Part shown: piece by piece, positions 28,292 to 38,546 of the stretch
Numbering within the stretch: the stretch's first letter is position 1
Layout: each line of letters opens with the position of its first letter
Assembly (NCBI GenBank): GCA_963790585.1
Contig: CAWBOY010000008.1
Span: 442,962-506,961 of the forward strand
DNA: 64,000 bases
Source of the DNA: CAWBOY01 sp963790585
GTDB lineage: Bacteria; Planctomycetota; Planctomycetia; Gemmatales; Gemmataceae
Direction: 5' to 3'
Position numbers and translations under genes: made by a program
Notes under the pieces: model-generated
Told to the model about the DNA's origin: nothing
Databases searched by the model: none
Seen by the model: the letters and a program-made list of their open reading frames with translations, nothing else

Positions 28292-29244
28292 TTTCCAGAG
28301 CGGAAACGGCTTGCGACAAGGTAAAGTCGTTTCACCGCTTTCCACCCAATAAACCACGAGAAAAACCGCATCCGCGGCCCCATTTGGGGGCGAGCAATTG
28401 GTCCCCCCAGTTCGCGAACCCTTTGCCAGGCTAGCCGGCGCAGTTCTGGCACCTCAGGGTAACTTGCATAGACAAACTCTTCGAAGTGCCTACAACATGC
28501 TTTGCGGACAGCTGTGCCGTCCGATCGCGAAAGGAGTTGTAGCGTTTCCGAGAATGCAGCCCGAAGAGCTGAATCCCATGCTGCATATGACCTTGAGCTG
28601 CTGAGGCTGCCTGGAACGGATCGGTAAAAGCTCTTCGCCTCGGGGCAGAAACAAACACTTCTCGCCGCAAGTATGACGCGGCAAAAGAACTCTCCATCAT
28701 CATTGAGTGATAGCGTTTCGTCCCATTGGCCGGCCTGTTCGTGAATCGGTCGTGGCGTAAGCCATGCGGCTGGATGCATCATACTGCTTCGTTGCCAACA
28801 GGAGACCAACCAATCGATGGGGGCCAAATCAGTCCAAAATGGCTCGGGTACGAAAGTAGCCTGTTCTGGGTAATTCTGAAATCGACCCCAGCTACCGGCA
28901 GCGATCGCTGCATTTTTTTCCTCTATAAGGCGCCGGACCTGAATTTCAATCTTATCCGGAGCCAGAAGATCATCGGCATCCAAGTATTGGACAAAATCCC
29001 CGCTCGACTCTTGAAACGCCCGATTGCGTGCAGCCGATGCCCCACGATTGGACTGGGAGAATACACGAACCCCATGACGAATGAATGACTGAGCGAGCGC
29101 AAGAGTTCCGTCGCGTGAGCCGTCATCGACGACAATAATTTCTTTTCGCGTCCATGTTTGAGCCATCGCAGAGTGAATCGTCTCTGCGAGGTATGGCTCG
29201 GCATTGTATGCTGGGACAAGAATGGAGACGAGTGGGGCTGTCAA
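28288..29244 (-). CDS. Glycosyltransferase family 2
   Basis: 318-aa GT-A transferase. VSILVPAYNAEPYLAETIHS and IIVVDDGSRDGT form the nucleotide-binding N-terminus, and FVQYLDADDLLAPDKIE is the DxD metal site. The start codon is TTG (29244), with GAG at suitable distance; no better ATG fits. Inverting, membrane-associated sugar transfer is typical of the family. Four-base overlap with the next gene. Confidence 0.85.
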   Translation of the reverse strand: MTAPLVSILVPAYNAEPYLAETIHSAMAQTWTRKEIIVVDDGSRDGTLALAQSFIRHGVRVFSQSNRGASAARNRAFQESSGDFVQYLDADDLLAPDKIEIQVRRLIEEKNAAIAAGSWGRFQNYPEQATFVPEPFWTDLAPIDWLVSCWQRSSMMHPAAWLTPRPIHEQAGQWDETLSLNDDGEFFCRVILAARSVCFCPEAKSFYRSVPGSLSSSRSYAAWDSALRAAFSETLQLLSRSDGTAVRKACCRHFEEFVYASYPEVPELRRLAWQRVRELGGPIARPQMGPRMRFFSWFIGWKAVKRLYLVASRFRSGK

Positions 29245-29377
29245 ACGAAACTCACGGGCGGAGAGGGAAAATTATTCAAGAGAATGTGATTGAAGGTTCA
29301 GTCACACAACCGCAAATAACCCGACAGGCTTCGATACATTCAGTAGGTCGATTTGTATCTGCGCTACCTAAGTAGCC

Positions 29378-30187
29378 TCAAGTGCCCATTTTTAGTCCGG
29401 GGCGTACGCAGAATGTAAGAAAGCCATTTTGCGACACGTCAAATCCGCGCCCCTGAATTGCATGAAAGAAAATCTCAGAGGCCCTTCCAAAATGTGTATC
29501 ATCATGAAGTTCGATCGCCATTGCATCTACCTTATCGAGCCATTCCAAGTTGTCGCGAAAGAGGACAACTTCTGCTCCTTCTATGTCTACTTTCAATAGA
29601 GAAATTCGATCATGCCCAGAGGAAACGCGAAGCGATTCAATGCTCGCACCTTCGAGGTCCGCTTTCTCGTTTGGCTCGCAAGGCCGAACTTGGCGTGTCC
29701 ATGCCTGACCGCCCCGATAGGGAATTTCACGGATCGCAAGTCCGGTAGTGTGAGACCATACACCGGCGCGTACCAACTTTGCACGCTCTCCATAGGCTCT
29801 AAGATTGCGTTCGAGCATCTTAAAGTTATCCGGATCTGGCTCGACGGCCATAACACAACAATTCGGAAATCGAGAAAGAAAGCAAGTCGAGGAATATCCG
29901 ACGTTTGCTCCGCAGTCAATTACGAGTCGCACGTCTTTCAAACCATACAACGGAGCATATTCATTCTCGATTAGTACATAATAGCACACAGCTATGTCCG
30001 ACGAGTCGGCCCGCGCGTATGTAGGGTATAGAATGCCCTTTGGATGGACACGGTACACGAGGTTTTTGAGACCGCCAAACCAACGTTGATATAAGTGGTA
30101 CAAGGCGCGTCTGGCGCCGAGCACAGATGCCAAGAGGTGCCAATCCTTCCACATCCTAAGTGCGCGTCTCTTGATTCGAAAAAGCAT
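29378..30187 (-). CDS. FkbM-family methyltransferase
   Basis: 269-aa S-adenosylmethionine-dependent O-methyltransferase. LVIDCGANVGYSSTCFLSR is the SAM-binding loop, VMAVEPDPDNFKMLERNL motif II, and LLKVDIEGAEVVLF with MAIELHDD the FkbM signatures. In polysaccharide loci such enzymes methylate sugar hydroxyls, which would add to the two acyltransferases as a decorating activity. Starts at ATG 30187; lies 48 bases from the neighbouring transferase on the same strand. Confidence 0.87.
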   Translation of the reverse strand: MLFRIKRRALRMWKDWHLLASVLGARRALYHLYQRWFGGLKNLVYRVHPKGILYPTYARADSSDIAVCYYVLIENEYAPLYGLKDVRLVIDCGANVGYSSTCFLSRFPNCCVMAVEPDPDNFKMLERNLRAYGERAKLVRAGVWSHTTGLAIREIPYRGGQAWTRQVRPCEPNEKADLEGASIESLRVSSGHDRISLLKVDIEGAEVVLFRDNLEWLDKVDAMAIELHDDTHFGRASEIFFHAIQGRGFDVSQNGFLTFCVRPGLKMGT

Positions 30188-30235
30188 ATGGCGTTTACCT
30201 AACGGCCTATACCGAAATCCGCTAACTAACTTGGA

Positions 30236-31052
30236 TTATTTGCGTCGTTTGACCTTGCCAAGCAAAGCGGACCAGAAGAAACAAAAAAAGTCCCAGTTTA
30301 GTCGAATCCATCTTGCGAGATGAGCCCGCAGGCCAGTGTAGCCCGTGAGGACGGTCCCCAATTTCGGGAAATAAACGCGTGCTCCAAGGACGCGATTGAT
30401 CATTCGTGCAGCGTATTCCTGATCGTCGTGACAATGAATTACTTTGGCTTCCCAGAATAAAAAGCCGCCCATATCAGCCTGAAAGTCATACTCGCCAGGA
30501 ACAGCACAATGACGCAAAGAGGAACGATACAGGGCCCGGCGCAGGGCTGGTTGATCAGTTTCAAAACGTGGTGAGGTGACGACAAGTTTTTTGAACTCGG
30601 CGACCCAGTCCTCGAAGAATGCGGCGACGGCAGGGCTCTTTCGGAATACCAACAGGCCGCCATTGTACTCTACAAAAGGGGCTGGAACGTCGGGAAAATC
30701 GTAATCCATGCCCGGATAAACATCTTGCCGCCCCGCTATATCGTGCGTATCCAGGAGGCGAAATAACTCTCTTATGTCACCGACAATGAGCGTATCTGTA
30801 TCGAGGTACACGACCCGATCATACGGCGCGGATCATGTGTAATTTGTCCAAAAATCCGAACGCCGGGTTTTGCAGTGGCAGGACGTCGTCAAATAGGCCT
30901 TCTGGCGGAGATCGATCTGTGATCAAGCATATGCGGGTATCGGGATTGTGCTGACGAAGAGACTGAACCGCACGCGTGGCCTCGTCTAAATATTTTTGCC
31001 CAGTCGAAATATAAACGAACCCTCTTGAGAAATCATTGGGAGGCGGTGTCAC
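30236..31052 (-). CDS. DxD-type glycosyltransferase (GT8-like), frameshifted near 30826
   Basis: Two frames form one transferase of about 271 aa: FSRGFVYISTGQKYLDEA to LDKLHMIRA, and then, one base later, YDRVVYLDTDTLIVGDIREL with the DxD motif. Removing one G near 30826 restores a continuous IRAYDRVVYLDTDT. The open frame extends upstream to 31148, but that part is a dispersed palindromic repeat (about 31095-31145), so I place the start at GTG 31052 with GGAG upstream. Sugar specificity unknown. Confidence 0.72.
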
Positions 31053-31094
31053 GAATTCTTTTCTCCGGAACAGTTTCGGAATTGGACGGAACGA

Positions 31095-31145
31095 ATCCCG
31101 AAAAAGACGACGCATCGGCACGTTGGAAACGTGCCGCCACAACCA
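31095..31145. repeat. Dispersed repeat, GGCACGTTGGAAACGTGCC family
   Basis: A ~50-base unit shared almost base for base with 61254-61301: AATCCCGAAAAA, then CGACGCAyCGGCACG, then TTGGAArCGTGCCGCCAC. The core is a palindrome. It sits in the gap between two minus-strand glycosyltransferase genes and spuriously lengthens the downstream ORF. Confidence 0.75.
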
Positions 31146-31148
31146 CAC

Positions 31149-32174
31149 TTAGAGCCGATTCAACGCTAATACAGTCGGGCTTCCAGCTTTCTCATGCGTA
31201 GCCCGAGTAGAACAATCAAGTACATTCCATAAGTGGGATAGGGCTGATTTTGCCTTTAGCATGCGGATAGTGCCAACCGGTCTACGGATTAAGCTCGCCA
31301 AGAAGCGAAGCCAATCACGAATGCGGGCATGTTTGAGAAGATACCGGGCCTGGCCATCGATCAGCGCCGCGGCAAGCAGCGCGTTCGTACTGGGCGGAGC
31401 AGAGTTTCGAGCCTCATTCCAAACAGCCTCGAGCGCAGCTGACGTCAAGCGAACATGGCGAAAAAAACTAGCCGTAAGCAAGGCTTGGCCTTGTTCCCAA
31501 ATAGATCGGACCCGACCGCGGGATGTAGCCCGTGTAATTGCGAAGTTGGCCAATGGAACTGGGACGAATAAAATAGGAAAAATAAATCGTCTCTCTCGGA
31601 CATGTTCTACCATAGCAAATGGCGTTGAATCGGGGATTTGCAACCTGTTTGTTTTTTCTGTTCGAGCTAACATTGCGCCGTTCGAGTGAAGCGCCCCGCA
31701 AATTTGTCGCCTGTCTGGCCAATGGAACAATATAGGTTCCGCCCCCTCCGCCGTATTCCAAACACACCGTCCCGTGTCTTGCCACGAGCCATCGGCTTGC
31801 TCTTGCCAAAGCTTCATGTTGGCCCAAGCTAACTGAATAGTCGGACGGCTTTCCAACTCCTGAACCATGATCCTTAGGAAGTCCGGCGTCCACCAGTTAT
31901 CATCTTCCAAAATGCTAAAATACTTTTCGGCTACGCCACCCTGAAAGAAGAGATTAAAGGTAACCGTAGGGCCTAAATTTATCTTATGAGTTACCGAAGT
32001 GATGCGCGAGTCGCCCAACTGCCTTACCAATTCGCTCGGAAACGGATCTTCCGGATCATCGTTGTGCAACTCACAGACCCAATCCGTGAACGTTTGGGCC
32101 AGCAAACTATCAAGTGCACGTTGGAGGAGTTCGTTGCGTCGATAAGTGCAAAGGTACACACGTACAACGGCCAT
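31149..32174 (-). CDS. Glycosyltransferase family 2
   Basis: About 341 aa. VVRVYLCTYRRNELLQRALD and a short WVCELHNDDPEDP replace the usual DDGS segment, while YFSILEDDNWWTPDFLRIM is the DxD-like acidic metal site. ATG 32174 is chosen because the preceding in-frame start is GTG without a better ribosome site. The N-terminal half is a typical GT-A domain; the C-terminal 130 residues are helical and unassigned. Confidence 0.8.
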   Translation of the reverse strand: MAVVRVYLCTYRRNELLQRALDSLLAQTFTDWVCELHNDDPEDPFPSELVRQLGDSRITSVTHKINLGPTVTFNLFFQGGVAEKYFSILEDDNWWTPDFLRIMVQELESRPTIQLAWANMKLWQEQADGSWQDTGRCVWNTAEGAEPILFHWPDRRQICGALHSNGAMLARTEKTNRLQIPDSTPFAMVEHVRERRFIFPILFVPVPLANFAITRATSRGRVRSIWEQGQALLTASFFRHVRLTSAALEAVWNEARNSAPPSTNALLAAALIDGQARYLLKHARIRDWLRFLASLIRRPVGTIRMLKAKSALSHLWNVLDCSTRATHEKAGSPTVLALNRL

Positions 32175-32247
32175 TATGGACACTCATTTGCGAATTTGGA
32201 TTGTCGCGGTGGAGGCTTATCAATAATGTTTGATGGTTTTTCAGTCA

Positions 32248-33254
32248 TCAAACAAAATGCCTCCATCCATAGCGGAAGTATGAACTCTTGGAATCCGCTA
32301 CATAGTGATGCAATATGGCCTTAGGATTTTTGCCTTCTTCTTTATCAGGAAGCACAACATATTCCGCTGCAGGAGCTACAACGCACGAAGCGTTGGCCAT
32401 AAGAAGCGCTGTCAGGGCCTGCTCCTGATAATAACTGGTACCTTCGCGTTCGATTAAAACGCGACACCAATCTTCCAAGCGGTCCCAATCGATCTTGTCG
32501 CTGCATAATCCGCAGATACCGACATTGAGACGATCGGGAATATCGCCGCCGGCTAATTCAGTCATTAGGGCATGGCTGTAGCCGTAGCTGGTTTCGATAT
32601 CGATCATGTGGCACGGTCGGTCCGGCGCGAGTAACCAATCGATCAGAATTTTAGGCTCGCGAAAGAATAGCATGTCGGAATCGAGAACCAATTTCCAACC
32701 GTGACTGCCCGCATGAACATCGGTCAGTTTGCGTAAATGAGGGTAGATTAAGCGCCGTTGCGCAGCCAAGGGTAACGGCTGGTTGGTAAAACCCGGTCGA
32801 GCCTTTGCTCGATTTCCTCACGCGGCACGATGGTCATGTGGGGAAACACGTGGAGGAGTGCCGATCTACAGGAAGCATCGAGCGTACCGTCATCATAGAC
32901 CACGAGATGAAGAGGGCTCGAGGCGTGACGCATGAGCGACCAGGCACAGAAACAGGTCTGATACCAGAAGGCCTTCCCCGTGAGGAAGTGTATCGACGGC
33001 GGGTCCCCTGCAGTCTGCTGCTCAGATGAAGAGATTGAGGACCCGATCGGAGGTAGGCGGCGAGCTGCTCGTTCCATCTGTCGGGCGCCTAACGCAGTGA
33101 GCGGGAAGTTGAGTGGGCCGAAGCGCCGCCATCGACTCAGAAAGTTGAGCGGTCGATGCACGACCTGATAGACCAAACGACCTAACCCAGCACGTCGCAT
33201 AAACGCTGATAGTCCTGGTCTTGGTGACGGTTGTGAGCTAGGAGGTGCAGTCAT
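32248..33254 (-). CDS. DxD-type glycosyltransferase (GT8-like), frameshifted near 32757
   Basis: Paralogue of the protein at 25891-26892: LVYQVVHRPLNFLSR and FLTGKAFWYQTCFCAWSLM match its N-terminus, and KLVLDSDMLFFREP its DxD site. The N-terminal frame ends in RYPWLRNGA-stop, and the other frame resumes RRLIYPHLRKLTDV. One added C near 32757 gives RYPWLRQRRLIYPHLRKL, which aligns with RYPSLYQARERLVLMRKF of the paralogue. Total about 335 aa, the same size as the paralogue (333). ATG overlaps the upstream stop (ATGA). Confidence 0.8.
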
Positions 33255-34186
33255 TGCGTCAGGGACGCTCTTCCTTCAAAAGTTCCACACAGGCCACACC
33301 AGCGGACGTAGGAGGCATCATCGCGCCAGGCTTTACTGCGCCACCATGCACGGAGTTTGCGGAGCGGCAAAGTCCATGGCGCGAGTGGCGTCCAAGGGCA
33401 GATTCCATGGCGAGCCAACACCTGCACCCAAGAGCGATAAATGCCTTGATTGAGCCGGGCCAGATAAGCGCGCGTCAAACGACCCGCTGGGATCAAGTGT
33501 GTTAACTGGAGCTGCGGGAAATAGCCGACTTCCCAGCCAGCGGCCAAGGCGGTCAAGACAATGTCGTTGTCGCCGCCAGAGCTGAGTTGCGTGCCTCTGC
33601 GATCGGGAAGAGTCTTGTCCTTGGTGGTTCGTAGCGCCTGGATATAAGCCAACGAAACTTCCCGCCGCAAAACCATGCCAGCCCCGACCGGTGCGCACTT
33701 GGGATATGTTCCGTGGTCTGCCGGCGTCGAGACCAGCTCGTTATCTCCGAGGTCGCGCAAAGCAAGGCTACCCATGAACTCAGCAGTCCACGCTGGAGGA
33801 GCTACCTCCCATTCAGGAAGGCATCTGCCGCCGATTGCTCCGAGGCGAGGGAATCGATTGAAGGCTTCGAGTGCTTCCGACAGATAGTCTGGAGCTAGGA
33901 CATTGTCATCGTCCACCAAAACAAGGAACGTGCCAGAGGCAGCCTCGAAACCCGCGAGGCGTGCAAACGTCAAACCGAGCCGATCCTCGCGAACCGTGCG
34001 AAACCGTGGATGCCAAGAGAGGTCAAGACTAGCGAGGAACGATCGATCCGGTGAGGCATTGTCGACCAGTATCAATTCCCAGCGATCTGACGACAGTTTC
34101 TGATGGCGTAGACCGTCGAGCGTCCGGCTCAGCCTAGCTATGTTTGGTGCGTGCGTGGGAATGAGTACGGAGACGAGATTGCTCAT
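33251..34186 (-). CDS. Glycosyltransferase family 2
   Basis: 311-aa GT-A transferase: VSVLIPTHAPNIARLSRTLD, LILVDNASPDRS, and FLVLVDDDNVLAPDYL as the DxD metal site. GGDNDIVLTALAAGWEVGYF corresponds to the catalytic-base ED/Q region of the family. It is translationally coupled to the following gene by a four-base overlap. Confidence 0.87.
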   Translation of the reverse strand: MSNLVSVLIPTHAPNIARLSRTLDGLRHQKLSSDRWELILVDNASPDRSFLASLDLSWHPRFRTVREDRLGLTFARLAGFEAASGTFLVLVDDDNVLAPDYLSEALEAFNRFPRLGAIGGRCLPEWEVAPPAWTAEFMGSLALRDLGDNELVSTPADHGTYPKCAPVGAGMVLRREVSLAYIQALRTTKDKTLPDRRGTQLSSGGDNDIVLTALAAGWEVGYFPQLQLTHLIPAGRLTRAYLARLNQGIYRSWVQVLARHGICPWTPLAPWTLPLRKLRAWWRSKAWRDDASYVRWCGLCGTFEGRASLTQ

Positions 34187-34252
34187 CGATCAGGTCTCAA
34201 GCTGCCTTCTGAATCAGTTGACAGCGTGGGTGGCTGTGCTATTGGAATGCAG

Positions 34253-35563
34253 TCATTTACGCTGCAATCCGTGAGTGCATTCTTCAAGGACCTTGGTAAA
34301 CAGCGCCACCGAACGTGAACGGTCGAAGCGTGTTTCCGCCAGCTCGCGGCCTCGACTACCCATGGCCGAAAGTTCCGATCGATGAGCGATGCACCAATGC
34401 AATGACTCAGTCAAGGCTGGGGCGGAGTCTGGCTCAATCCGCAGGCCGCACTGGTAGCGCCTCGTGACCGAGGCCACTTCGCTGTCCTCGTCGACCGCCG
34501 CGATGTAGGGCATCCCGGCAGACAAAATGCCGTAGAGTTTGCTCGGCACGATATAGCCTGCCAAACCTCGTCGCAGTGGGATCAAGTGAACGTCGGCAGC
34601 TGTCAATGAAGCGGAAAGGTTCTCTTTTGGCTGATACGGAAGAAAGTGGACATTACTCAGGCCGTATTTCTTGGCCCGTGTCTTCATCGCTTCCTTAGCA
34701 GCGCCTTCGCCAATTAGGACGAAAGCGATGGGCAAATCCTTCAGGGCGTTAGCCACGTCAATCAATGGATCAAGGTTCTGCGATAACCCCATATTTCCCG
34801 AATACATTACGACGAAGCGATCTTCAAGCCCCCAAGAACGCCGTAAAAGACTAGGCCCTTCGAGAGGCCGCAACTTGGAAGTGTCGGCCCAATTTGGGAC
34901 AATGGCCGTTTTTTCCAAGGCAATGCCACGCGCACCCACCCGGCGTTGCATATCGTCGCCCAACACAACGACGTGCGCGGAGCGATTTAGACCCATTTGT
35001 GTTGCGTGATGCAACAATGACGTCAGAATCCCCGGTTTGAGCCGACCCATCGTAAGACCGACTTCGGGATAGAGATCTTGAAGATAATAAACAAACGGAG
35101 CACGGCGCCAAGCTTTGAGTAGTGCGCCAAGCACTCCTAAGACGGGCGGATCGGTCTCGCATACCACCACGTCGGGACGACGATGCCGCAGGGCAGCGAT
35201 AGCCGAAAGAGCAAAATAACTGGTCAGGCCCAATACCCGGCTGAAAAAACTTTGCTTATTGAAGCGCCGATTGCCGACCCGAATAATCTCCACGCCCTGA
35301 TGCGTTTCGCGAGTGAACCAGGAGCCGTCCTGCGAAGCATCCACGAAATTCGGCTGGCCGCAGATGACTGTCACCCGATGCTTTCGTGCCAAGTCGGCAC
35401 AAAGCTCAGACAATAATTGACCGGTAGCCTCGACATCAGGCCAATAGCAGCGGTTGAGAAAAAGTATATCCACGCAGCCGAGCGGTCTGATGAGTTTTGA
35501 GAAGGGGAAACAAAGCAGCAATGGAATATGCCTGTCAGCTACCGCCGAGGCAGCTCCATTCAT
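34253..35563 (-). CDS. Glycosyltransferase family 4, WcaI-like
   Basis: GT-B transferase resembling WcaI of colanic-acid loci. DILFLNRCYWPDVEATGQLL is the conserved N-terminus, FVYYLQDLYPEVG the acceptor motif, and FVVMYSGNMGLSQNLDPLID the donor-domain start. IPLRRGLAGYIVPSKLYGIL is the nucleotide-sugar loop. The ORF opens at ATG 35563, but homology begins only at residue 31, so a GTG at 35473 could be the real start. Placed directly downstream of GDP-fucose synthase, so fucose is a reasonable but unproven donor. Confidence 0.82.
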   Translation of the reverse strand: MNGAASAVADRHIPLLLCFPFSKLIRPLGCVDILFLNRCYWPDVEATGQLLSELCADLARKHRVTVICGQPNFVDASQDGSWFTRETHQGVEIIRVGNRRFNKQSFFSRVLGLTSYFALSAIAALRHRRPDVVVCETDPPVLGVLGALLKAWRRAPFVYYLQDLYPEVGLTMGRLKPGILTSLLHHATQMGLNRSAHVVVLGDDMQRRVGARGIALEKTAIVPNWADTSKLRPLEGPSLLRRSWGLEDRFVVMYSGNMGLSQNLDPLIDVANALKDLPIAFVLIGEGAAKEAMKTRAKKYGLSNVHFLPYQPKENLSASLTAADVHLIPLRRGLAGYIVPSKLYGILSAGMPYIAAVDEDSEVASVTRRYQCGLRIEPDSAPALTESLHWCIAHRSELSAMGSRGRELAETRFDRSRSVALFTKVLEECTHGLQRK

Positions 35564-35599
35564 GGAGGATTAGAAGCAAAGCGGAGAGCGCGTATCGCA

Positions 35600-36595
35600 C
35601 TATATCGTCACAGGCGGCGTTACTTGATCGGTTTGATTAAAGCATGCCGGTTGCACTGCCAGGCCAAACTTTTCATACCATGCAATCGTCTCGCGCAAAC
35701 CTTCGGGGAAGCTCGTCTTGGCAGAGAAACCAAATTCTTCGCGAGCCCGAGTGGTATCAAGACAGCGACGTGGCTGACCGTCGGGCTTGGTCGGGTCCCA
35801 GCGAATTGAGCCGCGAAAACCGCAAAGTTCACAAATCAATTCCGCCAGGGCCCGTATCGAAATTTCATGCCCAGAGCCAAGGTTAACCGGCTCAGGCGAG
35901 TTGTACTGGTCTGCGGCCAGCACAATTCCTTCGGCGGCATCATCGACATAAAGAAACTCGCGCGAAGCCGAACCGCTCCCCCAGACTTCTATTTCCGGCA
36001 GGCAATCGTTGCGTGCCTGGACGGCTTTGCGGATCAGGGCCGGAATGACATGGCTCGAAGATGGATCGAAATTGTCGTACGGACCGTACAGATTGACCGG
36101 TAACAACGTGATTGCGTTAAAGCCATATTCCTGGCGATAAGCCTGAGCCTGCACCAGAAGCATTTTTTTCGCCAAACCGTAGGGCGCGTTTGTTTCTTCA
36201 GGATAGCCCGACCAAATCGCGTCTTCGCGGAAGGGAACAGGCGTGTGTTTCGGATACGAGCATATCGTGCCAATGCCGATGAACTTTCCCACGTTGGCCA
36301 GTCGGCACTCCTCCATCAGTTGGAGGCCCATGATGGCGTTTTCGTAGAAAAACTGCCCAGGATGGCGCCGATTAGCCCCGATACCGCCAACAACGGCGGC
36401 GAGATGAATAACAACCTCAGCTCTCGATGATTGCAGCATCCGGCGGATGGCCGAGCGATCGCGTAAGTCGCAGCTCGCGCTGCGCGGCACGACAATCTCC
36501 GCAGGCTGCATCGTCTCGAGTTTCTTGCAAACCTTCCTCCCCAGGAAGCCAGAGCCACCAGTCACGACAACTCGTTTGTTACGCAGCAGCGGCAT
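35600..36595 (-). CDS. fcl: GDP-L-fucose synthase
   Basis: NADPH-dependent epimerase/reductase (331 aa) converting GDP-4-keto-6-deoxymannose to GDP-L-fucose in the cytoplasm. VVVTGGSGFLGRKV is the cofactor-binding GxxGxxG; the catalytic Ser region is IGIGTICSYPKH and the Tyr/Lys pair is in NAPYGLAKKM. Further family motifs: AAVVGGIGANRRHPGQFF and NLYGPYDNFDPSSSHVIPAL. ATG 36595 has AGGA at 7 bases; the longer frame upstream is not conserved. GDP-mannose 4,6-dehydratase, the preceding pathway step, is not in the window. Confidence 0.92.
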   Translation of the reverse strand: MPLLRNKRVVVTGGSGFLGRKVCKKLETMQPAEIVVPRSASCDLRDRSAIRRMLQSSRAEVVIHLAAVVGGIGANRRHPGQFFYENAIMGLQLMEECRLANVGKFIGIGTICSYPKHTPVPFREDAIWSGYPEETNAPYGLAKKMLLVQAQAYRQEYGFNAITLLPVNLYGPYDNFDPSSSHVIPALIRKAVQARNDCLPEIEVWGSGSASREFLYVDDAAEGIVLAADQYNSPEPVNLGSGHEISIRALAELICELCGFRGSIRWDPTKPDGQPRRCLDTTRAREEFGFSAKTSFPEGLRETIAWYEKFGLAVQPACFNQTDQVTPPVTI

Positions 36596-37141
36596 TGTGC
36601 GGTCCTTTCTTTCCTTCGTCCGTACGCGACCGCATTTCGCATGAGGGCGCAATGAACGCATAAAGGTGCTGGCAGTAACACGTAAGTACCAGCCAGACAG
36701 ACCGCTTGGGAGGAGCAGCGATCGATTGTTTTACTACTAGGAGAGGTTCAAACCCGACAAAACTTATCAACGCGCCTCAGGAAACGGGAATCAAGGCAAG
36801 ACTTCGTCCCCGTCGGTTGCTTTTTTGCAACCGATTGGCGAATAAAAGGCATCCCCGCCATACGACTTCGCTACGGCAGGCAATTCGATCACATCAACAA
36901 GTGCAGGTCTGGTGATTGTAATTGCGGCAAATACAGTTGTCAAGGATTTGCCGCCCGTCGGGACCACTAGGGTATAACGAGATTCTCTCCCAAGTCTTGG
37001 TGTCTATCCCGGGAAGGAAGCTGGTTTTGTGTTCCGCCCATTGCCGGGCTCGCGTGTGACGGACCGCACAGGCGTATTGGAGAGCTTAAGAATATCAATT
37101 TCTCTGTTTTTGCCTTGATCGCTGAATATAATTTCACCCTG
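36596..37141. other. Gene-free stretch inside the sugar cluster
   Basis: About 545 bases upstream of fcl with no credible gene. It is AT-richer than its neighbours and probably contains a promoter for the downstream run of glycosyltransferase genes; no specific site could be assigned. Confidence 0.4.
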
Positions 37142-38020
37142 TCATTTTTCTTGGAGTTTCAGTTCATACATCTTCGCTCTCACTTCGCGGATATAATTCG
37201 ATCGAATCTGGCTGGCGATCAAACCGCGACGGCCTTCGAGGAATCCGAGCCTAAAAAAATAGTGATACGCAAACCAAAGCCAGGGCTCGAAGGGCAGGCG
37301 AATAATTAAAGACTTTAGGAACCTTCGCCGATCTTGGGTGTTGCCGAATAGACGCGGCTGAAGAGTATCTTTGCCGTATTTTCCAGTCGTCAGGAATCTG
37401 TGTCGTAGCGTCGCTTCCCAGGTCGAATACCGATTGTGCCGATCCAGGTACGCCGCCAGCCCTTTGAAATCGTTGTGGATAATTTGCGTTTTCAGACGAC
37501 CGATCGGTCCGTCTACGATCACGCGCTCATGGACTTCCATGTCCAGGCCATCGCCTACTTCCTCAAGGACTTGTTCGAAGCGCGCATTGTCAGGACGAAT
37601 CAGGAGCACAGCCGCGAAGGAGAAGCCACCGTGCTTGAATCGCTGTCCCAGGAAGTGAAATCCCTTTGTGATAAGAAAGCCATTCGGCGCGGTTGGTATC
37701 GAAATGGCAGTCTCAATCTCGGCCCATAGCGCTAACGGCACTTCTTCGTCTGCGTCGAGCAGGAATACCCATTCCGTGTCGATCCCGAGCGTGTCGAGCG
37801 CCGATTGTCGCTTTTTTGGGTATCCTCCCCTGTAATTAAACTGCACTACCTCTGCCTTCGCCTCCAACGAGAATTCTACCGTGCGGTCGGTGCTTCCCGA
37901 GTCGATGACCACCACGCGCTTTGCCCGATGAACGGATTTCAAACACTTTCCAATGTTAGCTTGCTCGTTGCGCACGGCAAGAAGCACGGTGATGTTCAGG
38001 GGACTCTGATCCATGCTCAT
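37142..38020 (-). CDS. Glycosyltransferase family 2, WaaE/KdtX-like
   Basis: 292-aa GT-A transferase of the LPS-core WaaE/KdtX type: NITVLLAVRNEQANIGKCLK, VVVIDSGSTDRTVE, and WVFLLDADEEVPLALWAEI with the DxD site. HERVIVDGPIGRLKTQIIHND is the typical C-terminal motif. The last 60 residues, rich in aromatic and basic residues (WLWFAYHYFFRLGFLEGRRG), look membrane-associated. First minus-strand gene of the cluster. ATG 38020 or 38014. Confidence 0.85.
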   Translation of the reverse strand: MSMDQSPLNITVLLAVRNEQANIGKCLKSVHRAKRVVVIDSGSTDRTVEFSLEAKAEVVQFNYRGGYPKKRQSALDTLGIDTEWVFLLDADEEVPLALWAEIETAISIPTAPNGFLITKGFHFLGQRFKHGGFSFAAVLLIRPDNARFEQVLEEVGDGLDMEVHERVIVDGPIGRLKTQIIHNDFKGLAAYLDRHNRYSTWEATLRHRFLTTGKYGKDTLQPRLFGNTQDRRRFLKSLIIRLPFEPWLWFAYHYFFRLGFLEGRRGLIASQIRSNYIREVRAKMYELKLQEK

Positions 38021-38546
38021 TCAGATTCTGCCTTCTTGCCGCATCAACTTGGCGATTCCGTCCGCGAACGTGCTGTGCGAATCGCTCTTCCATCGCATCA
38101 GCATCTTGGGCGTCGCATAGCGATTGCCAGAGGCTCGCTGGTCAATAAGGTGGAATTAACCTCATTGTGAGGACGAAGAGAGGAATGGCTCTCTTCCTTA
38201 CGCACTTGTATGAAACGAGGCGTGACCATATCTTACGAACTTGGCTTTTAGTACGTCTTCCGAAACCTAGGTTTTTCCGGCACTCGTCCTATGAATAGTG
38301 ATCCAAGTTTGCGTCTTCTTCTCCTTGCGTAATGTAATATATTCAAGCTAGACCCCAAAGCCTCCTTGCCCGGGCCACGCCAAAAATATATCCTGACCCT
38401 CTCGCCAATACCATGAGCAATCCTAGTGTCCACTTAATACAACGCCTATGAAATACGCACTAAAGGGACAACTTTCGTAATGGATTTTCACAATAAGACG
38501 GCAACGACGCCGGTACTGTTCGCAACTTTTGGTGTTCTTTATCAAC
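38021..38546. other. Divergent intergenic region of the sugar cluster
   Basis: About 525 bases between a minus-strand and a plus-strand glycosyltransferase gene. It should contain promoters for both directions. A minus-strand open stretch ending at 38021 (KMLMRWKSDSHSTF) has no start codon upstream of it and is not called a gene. Confidence 0.4.

Noticed and set aside
38021..38160. Minus-strand 43-codon open stretch (KMLMRWKSDSHSTFADGI) ending at the start of a glycosyltransferase gene
   Set aside because: Protein-like in composition, but it is preceded by a stop with no start codon in a sensible place; a short remnant at most.
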